64,000 nt of DNA from Strongylocentrotus droebachiensis (Eukaryota; Echinodermata; Echinoidea; Camarodonta; Strongylocentrotidae), in NCBI GenBank assembly GCA_035222895.1, contig JAVYIG010006839.1, positions 47,033-111,032 of the forward strand, written 5' to 3'. The notes beneath the pieces were generated by a model. It had not been told where the DNA came from and ran no database searches. It saw only the letters and a program-made list of their open reading frames with translations. This document shows positions 57,356 through 64,000 of this stretch, one piece after another (the first letter of the stretch is position 1; each line of letters starts with the position of its first letter). Position numbers and translations under genes: made by a program.

Positions 57356-59496
57356 TCAACACCATTGAATATTCTCTGTATTTTTTCTCGAGTGTAGTTG
57401 TAAACAACATACACTATACTGCTTCTAATAGGTGCTATATTGATGTAGTCTGTAATTAAAGTAGAATCGAAACCACTGTGGTCCAAATTTCAACTTTGAT
57501 TGGTATTGGAATGCTTTGATATATTCATTACAAATTGAGAAACAGAAAACAGATCACAATTCCTTCCATCGCGTAGTTCTCATTTAATTTTCATCCAAAA
57601 AAGGGAAAGGAATGCATTCTGTCATTCTATTCTTTTAACTTCTTATTCCATTATTTTTGTAAAGAAAGGTTTTTAGGAATGAAGAGATCATTCCTCTACT
57701 ATGAATCACAGTTTCATTGTAGACTAGAGCTATTTATACTATATGTTCATTAAAACATCAGTTACATGTTGATTAAATGTGTGACAGCTTAAAGTGATAT
57801 ATTTGCACATTTATCTCAATTATTGTGCAGTGAACCAACATTGAAATACAAAACAAAGCAAAATTGGCAGCTATCTTTATCTCATATTCACCTCCCCCCA
57901 TCCCAAAGCTTAAATGCAATGTTCTTAATCTATATATACAAATATTTGTTCCCTTTGTTAAGTCCGACATATACATGTAAAGTAACATTTAAAGTAATCA
58001 GGCGTGATCTGTTTCTCCCCAGTCCCATGCATGTCATTGCATGTGTGTTTTGCCAAGAGACAGTTCATCAATCTTACTGGTCTATAATTATGTGATGAAT
58101 GTATTCTCCATCCAATACCAACCAAAGTTCGAATTAGTCCACCAGTGTCGGTTTCTTATTATGATATTTTCTATATGTGTACATACAGTACAGCTTGTAC
58201 ATACTGTGTATTTTCTATATGAACATATCCCTATTTTAGACGGATACTGTGTACAATGTAAATTGAATGTTTGTGTGTATAACCTAAAATTGGCTCCTTG
58301 TTGATTTCCATTTTTTTGTCTAAACTATTCAGAAAAAGATTTTCGAGATTGAAAATTAAGAGATTAATATAGGGATCAGTATATCCCTCCAAAATGATAA
58401 AAGTTGCTTGTAAATATGAGCAGTTGGGTAGCACTACGTCTTTGATATGATAGAATGATGGAAGCTGAAAGATGGAAGGGAAACAGGAAAAGTAGATTAA
58501 TATATTTTTGTCTTTGATAATAGAATATTTTATCTTTCATCAGTGAGCTTGATGAGCAGTTTTATTCATTGCTGAAAACTTATCATTGGAAATGATACTT
58601 ATTGGCTTTCTATGTTTTGACATTTGAAATATTTTAAAAGATTATGTTTTATGAACCTTAATGATATTATAATGACATCTCACCTTGTACAAATTCACAT
58701 CATGTTTTCATTTTGTTAGTAAACCACACAGTAGTTTTATTGATGGAATGGCACGTACCCCTAACAGGAGAAAGGGTTTGTGGGACTGTAGTGTAATGCT
58801 ATTTGGATCTGATGATTTTATGCAAGAGTTATTTTGGTATATTAATATATATTACTTTGAGTTTTAACAACTTTTATATTAACTATAGTCTGTAAGATAA
58901 TGTATATACTCATTGATAAGATATATCCATAATTATATAGTAAGTATGAATTTGCGATATCTCAACATTACAAGAAAACTTACGGTTAGTCAGAAATGAC
59001 ACTGCAATATAACATTCTTGATGTCAGAGGCGATGACTATGTTAATCATGAACATAATTGATATTCCAATAACCATGGATTTTGCTAACTGTACACAAAC
59101 TGCACATAGAGGGCGTGCTTCCTTGATTGGAAGTGTGATACAACCTTTGACATTTTTATCTGCTCTTTTGTCTTGCAAGTTCAAATAGAAATATATGTAT
59201 CTCATCATTGGCAACTATAACTTTTTTATCTTTAAACTATCACTTTTCAACAAATAAAGAGTAATTTACACAGAAAGGAAGAAATAGAAGAATTGCAAAG
59301 TAAATGTTGTGATGATATTAAAGTCTTTTGATATCTTGCCAGAAGAGAGAAGTTTACAAGTTGATACAAAGCATTTTGATGTTAAGATGAAAGTGTATAT
59401 GAAGAGAAAAATATGGAGGTTTTTGCATCATAAGGCAGTTGTAGCCATGAATCTGCCGTTTTCTCCTATAATTTGTTATCACTAAAATGAGACCAC

Positions 59497-59648
59497 CTGG
59501 GACCCGTTTCACAAAGCCTTTTTTCAATGACAAATGACAAAAATCAGTGACAAATCTGCTGATAACCAATCAGAAGCAAGGATTTCAGTAGCTTACAACA
59601 AAAGCTGTCATTTGTCACTGATGACAAGTTTTGTGAAATGGGGCCAGG
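59497..59648. mobile_element. Small foldback MITE (GTTTCACAAAG ends)
   Basis: CCTGGGACCCGTTTCACAAA pairs with TTTTGTGAAATGGGGCCAGG. An inner inverted repeat (TGACAAATGACA, TGTCATTTGTCA) is also present. Confidence 0.8.
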
Positions 59649-59649
59649 A

Positions 59650-61404
59650 TTGCTATGCTATTCTTGTATGATACAATGAAAATATATGCCACAAGCCATG
59701 ATAAGATGAAAACCACTCTTGCATTCTTAATTTTTTGTTTTTATTTCTTGCCTTGGGTTTATTCTCATTATTTTCCTTCCCTTGTCCTCCCCTCTCATCA
59801 GACCATTTGTCCCTCATCATTCATTGTTGTGTCTCCACATTAGTTCATGTATATTTTGTTTGTATTTCATTCGTTGTTTTAAGTCTGTCTACGTTTTCAT
59901 GTTCATCGTTCTTTCTCTGTGATTCAGTGATTCAGTGATTATGTTTTCAAATCCAGCACAGAAATTGATTCTATAAAAACTCTCCTCTCAGCATTGTTCA
60001 GTTTTCCTAAATATGGCAGGAACTGTTGTACATGTATTTACATTGAGTTGTCACAATTGGAATTTCATTATTAGAATTATCAAATGAAATAGGTCACTCT
60101 GTGCTGGAGTTGTGTAGCATTTTCACAAACTTACTGGGTTTTCATTACATTCATGTGTGTTGCGTGTGATATTCAACCTCAACCTCATCAATTATCCAAG
60201 AAAGCCACATAATGATGATATTAAAAAAAGGGCTTTAATTTGTACCAACTTCAAAACACATGTACATGTATGTATACCTCCCACCTGTAGACTATCATGT
60301 AATGCCTCCTCCTTTTTACATGTCAAAATTCCGCCCTTTGTATTCAAACTGTTCATACATGCTCAATTTCCAATTTCTAAAGCTATATCAATTTTCAGTG
60401 TAGGAGTGTATTTTCATGCAAATTCAAATCGATCCACAAAGAACTTTGAAATTTTGAAATCATCCATAAACATATTTTATTTACACATTGCAAATATATA
60501 CGTTTTTAGATCGCACAAATTACATACAGTTTCACTATTTAGATGGTATATAAGCACACAGCAGAACATAACTTGTTTGTTAAGATCCAAAATAACATCT
60601 TTTAATGAATATATAGTGCACAAATCACAAGCCCCTTCCCCTTCCTTCCTCCCAGTTATAATCATAATTCCATCTAGTGTGAAAGGTGCCTGATGTGTGT
60701 GTTTTTAGCGAGTATGAACAATTGATTTGAACTGATATATGAATAGTAAACAAACAATTAATCACTCTTTTGTTGCATCTATGCAGATTGAAATATATTT
60801 AATTTTCTTAACTAATTGGACTCCTGGACACTAACCAAAAAGTATATGGCTGTGTGACATATCTTTACTTTTTCTTTCTTTAACTTTCTAGTTAATTGAG
60901 AACTGACACTATTAACTTTTTCCCTTCAATGTCAGATATTTTGATGTTGCAAAGTTTCATCATTCATCCTTTAATAATCACTCGTCCCAATTGAGAATAG
61001 GCATGAATTCAATGCAGACATTCTCATATCAAATTTATTTCAGATACTTAATCAATTTCAATGGCATAAAAAAGAAGAGATTTTACATGATAAGGTGAAA
61101 CTTTGATTGTAACTTTAATGAGTGGTTAATCTGTTGTTTACTGTTTGAAATTGTTGTCATCTTTGTGGTTTCCATCCAATTCTCTCCTCTCATTAACATG
61201 TTTTCATTCCCACTCATTACATACCTCAAGTGGTACTATTTGAAATATCTATTGTCATACATATTTATTGTCTTTCTATTTTTTATCCTGCATACAGCAA
61301 AAAAGAAAGCAACAAAAAAAGTTAATTATTTGAAATGGCACTTTAAAACATCCAAAGACATTGTAAATATCTGCCACATTTGAGCTAGGTATCTGTTTTT
61401 GTGC

Positions 61405-61440
<36 letters not shown>

Positions 61441-64000
61441 TTCTGTCTCCCAACCTCTTTCTTTTGTCTTCCTTTCCCCCTTTTTTCCCCTCTTTTTTTT
61501 TATTCTCAATTTTTGAAACTCCTAATGATGGACTTCTACCGCCCTAAGCAGCGAGAAACCTAGAATATTAACCAACATAATTAGTAAGCATAGATATGTA
61601 TTCAAATGATTTGACAGATGTTTATCGTTGAAGCACTGCTGCACCGGAGTTGTGTGTTATCTTGCACTTTGCATCGTTGTATTGCACTCGATACTGTTCT
61701 TTTGTGTTCTGCACTTTATATTTTCTGGTCTTTTCTTCCAGCACTTTGCAGTATTTACTATCTCTACACTTTGCTTGCTTAAATTTGTATCTAAAATATC
61801 TTCTTTAATAACAATAATAGAATATAGGATTCGAAAAAATATTTGTTAAGGTAAGAATTTGCAATTTAGAACTGCACATTTGTAGGAATTTTTTAGCTTT
61901 ATTAAATTTTGCCTCACAATTATATATGCTGTCTTTGAAAATATCAGGCAAGTGTTATAAACTTAGGTTTAATACTGCTTTTTTGTACCTGATATTTCTT
62001 TACAACACAATTTTGTTAATAAAAAAAATGCTAAAAACCAAATCACTGCCTTCGCAACAAATACTTGATAAGAATTCAATTTTTTTTAAAACCCAGCACA
62101 TTAATTTTTTTCTCAAAATAGTAAAGCTTATATCACAAAAAATGAAAGTAATTAAAAGGAAATTTAAAAAAAAAGCCTTGCTGCCTGCCATGTACTGCAC
62201 GTGTCTGCTACTACCTTGTATGCACGCATACTGCCCTCTACCTTCGCATTCCTGTCACACATACCTTGCATGCTTTCATCGTTTGTGTCAATGTAAGTTT
62301 CCTTTTTGTTTGTTTTCTTTCCTCTATCTGTTGATTAATGCATGTGTTTAATGTCGGCATGTGGTATTATTTATTTGTTTTTAATAATGTATTTATTTCT
62401 TGTTGGTACATATGTGTTGTTGTATTAATTTGTTTAAAGTTTTTTCCTATAGCTTTTATTGAAAAGTCAGGGCTTTGGGTAAATCTAACACAGACTTCAT
62501 CATCCAATATGTTTTCTCTTTCTTTTTCTTCATAACAGTGAACCTGCAAAACATATTTATGTAGGCATTTTAGGATATAAAATCTAATGCAGGTTCTTTT
62601 TGCAGAAATTGTGTTTAAAGATGGCCAAATTTCCATTAAATCTCTTTTGATTTTGTATATTTGGCTCAAGAAAATAGAAGTTACATGTATTAGCCTAAAC
62701 ACCTCTTATCAATTGAGTTTATTTGCAAACAACTTTAGTAGAAGACAAAAATGATTTAATTCTTTGGTAATGGAGATTTTTAGAAAATCAAGAAATAATG
62801 AAAGAGATATTTAAATAAATAAGGCATGCAATCATTTTGATGTGATTTTTTTTTTTTTTTCTTCTCAATAAGTTAGGGATAATTTAGGATAAAAGTATTT
62901 TGTGAAAATATGTGTGCTATTCTTATTTTGTAAGATTGGATATCAAGTTTGCACTTGTATTTAGTTAAGATGTGTATTCAAGTCATTGTCGAATAGGGGT
63001 TTCCAAAACAATTTTTTACTCTTATGAGAAATCACAAATTTTCAGAATAATGTTTCCTTATATTCAGGAGTTTTCTGTGTTGTGTTATTGCATTTTCACA
63101 ATTTTACCTGTATGTACATGTTTGAACTGCGCTTTGTTCTGAGAATTTGATTTGCAACAATGAAATTGCATGGTTATTTGATATTATGTTCTTATGTATT
63201 TTTGTATTGTACCCAGAATGCATTTTTGGAGTGAGGTTATATCATTTCCTTTTTTTTTCTCTAACTTTGTTCATCACTTTTTTTTGTCCCTCGTTTTCTT
63301 TCAAAATCTTTGTGAAAATCTACCTGTTTCAATGAAATTCCTAATTGTATTCTTAGGCAAGGTGTTTCATCCAAAACACGATTTTGATTTGGCAATTTTT
63401 GAGAGAAAACAAAATGTTTTCTTTACCAAACTATTGTTTTGAATTATACAAATGAAATCATGATATATAAATCATCTCAAAAACAGGCTGTGCATGTTGT
63501 TGCAGCACAAATTAGTCAAAGTTTGGTCATATATTTTCATCGCTTGGGTCTACCTATGATTTCTTTTTTTAATAGAAGGAAGTGTAAATAGAATGTGATC
63601 AAAATATAAATAAAAAGAGCAAATTTGTTCCTAACATCATGTGATGATGCAGATTGGTCAGTTTTATGTAATTTTAACCAGATTATAAGATTGTAAATAT
63701 TCTTGGTTGACTTTTTAGAAACCACATTATGATATAACCTCACTTCAAAGTTTGTTGTTTATTTGATAAAAGAGTTTTCAGTGGACTGGCAATTTGGAAT
63801 GGATTGAGATATGCTCCCCCAATCTATTAACTTTAAAAGAAAGAAAGAAGATTTTTTAAAAGCTGACTAATTTTATTTTATTCAGATTTAGCAATTTTAG
63901 TAATTTCTTCAATTGATCAGAGACGATCACTTGAATCCTTCAGTTGCATATCACATGCAGAATTTGCTATTCCACTGGTTTTATTAAAGAGTTATCAGAG
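59650..64000 (+). other. AT-rich 3' UTR or flanking sequence
   Basis: No exon, RNA gene or large repeat recognised. A CT microsatellite is at 61406-61440. Homopolymer A/T runs are frequent. Confidence 0.5.

Larger units (their letters stand above)
55167..59262 (+). other. Probable 3' UTR and flank with polyadenylation hexamers
   Basis: After the stop the sequence becomes AT-rich. AATAAA occurs at 57011-57016 and 59253-59258, with further ones at 62018, 62814 and 63609. TGTAAATA (Pumilio-type) occurs at 55655 and 58409, and again at 61362, 63583 and 63692. The true cleavage site cannot be chosen from sequence; a UTR of several kilobases is plausible for this family. Confidence 0.5.

Noticed and set aside
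62000-63450. Short Phe/Leu-rich ORFs near the window end
   Set aside because: Low-complexity translations of AT-rich sequence without conserved motifs.

Overview
The window is animal genomic DNA. It is intron-rich and AT-rich, has canonical GT/AG splice sites, and is dense in short dispersed repeats, tRNA-derived SINEs, foldback MITEs, microsatellites and 15-24 nt homopolymer G/C runs. The protein closely resembles vertebrate MRL proteins, while the repeat texture (long poly-G, frequent ACATGTA and ACCGGTA words, GCGCTATATAAA-type SINE tails) suggests a marine invertebrate deuterostome, most likely an echinoderm such as a sea urchin. That species guess is inference from texture only.

One protein-coding gene is supported, on the + strand. 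It is an MRL-family adaptor (MIG-10/RIAM/lamellipodin; vertebrate RAPH1 and APBB1IP). Eleven confident coding exons run from 35226 to the stop codon at 55164-55166, with matching phases at every junction. They encode about 1,390 residues: an N-terminal helix and two LPPPPP motifs, a short charged helix, a Ras-association (RA) domain, a PH domain, a Ser-rich linker and a very long Pro/Gln-rich tail. A phase-compatible 45-nt upstream exon is proposed at 14324-14368. The true start codon and promoter were not found and probably lie upstream of the window.

Layout: 1-35225 is 5' intron sequence dominated by repeats. It holds a 4-copy array with poly-G junctions, nested foldbacks, a dispersed hairpin family, a TTAA-flanked MITE, a tandem array of tRNA-like units, a 33-bp minisatellite, SINE and LINE fragments, and an 880-bp TA-flanked palindromic MITE. 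35226-55166 is the exon-bearing region. 55167-64000 is AT-rich 3' UTR and flank with several AATAAA hexamers, Pumilio-type sites and two small foldbacks.

The most unusual feature is that the gene has twice tandemly amplified part of an exon together with its adjoining splice site. Upstream of exon 3 (first RA-domain exon) are ten copies of a 96-115 bp unit holding the intron tail, the 3' splice site and the first 45-63 nt of the exon, each closed by an in-frame TAA and with no donor; older, more decayed copies lie further upstream. Downstream of exon 8 are five more copies of that exon's last ~28 nt plus its 5' splice site. One of these also has a usable acceptor and would form a 36-nt in-frame microexon duplicating the end of exon 8. 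Whether these arrays affect splicing is unknown; RNA data would decide.
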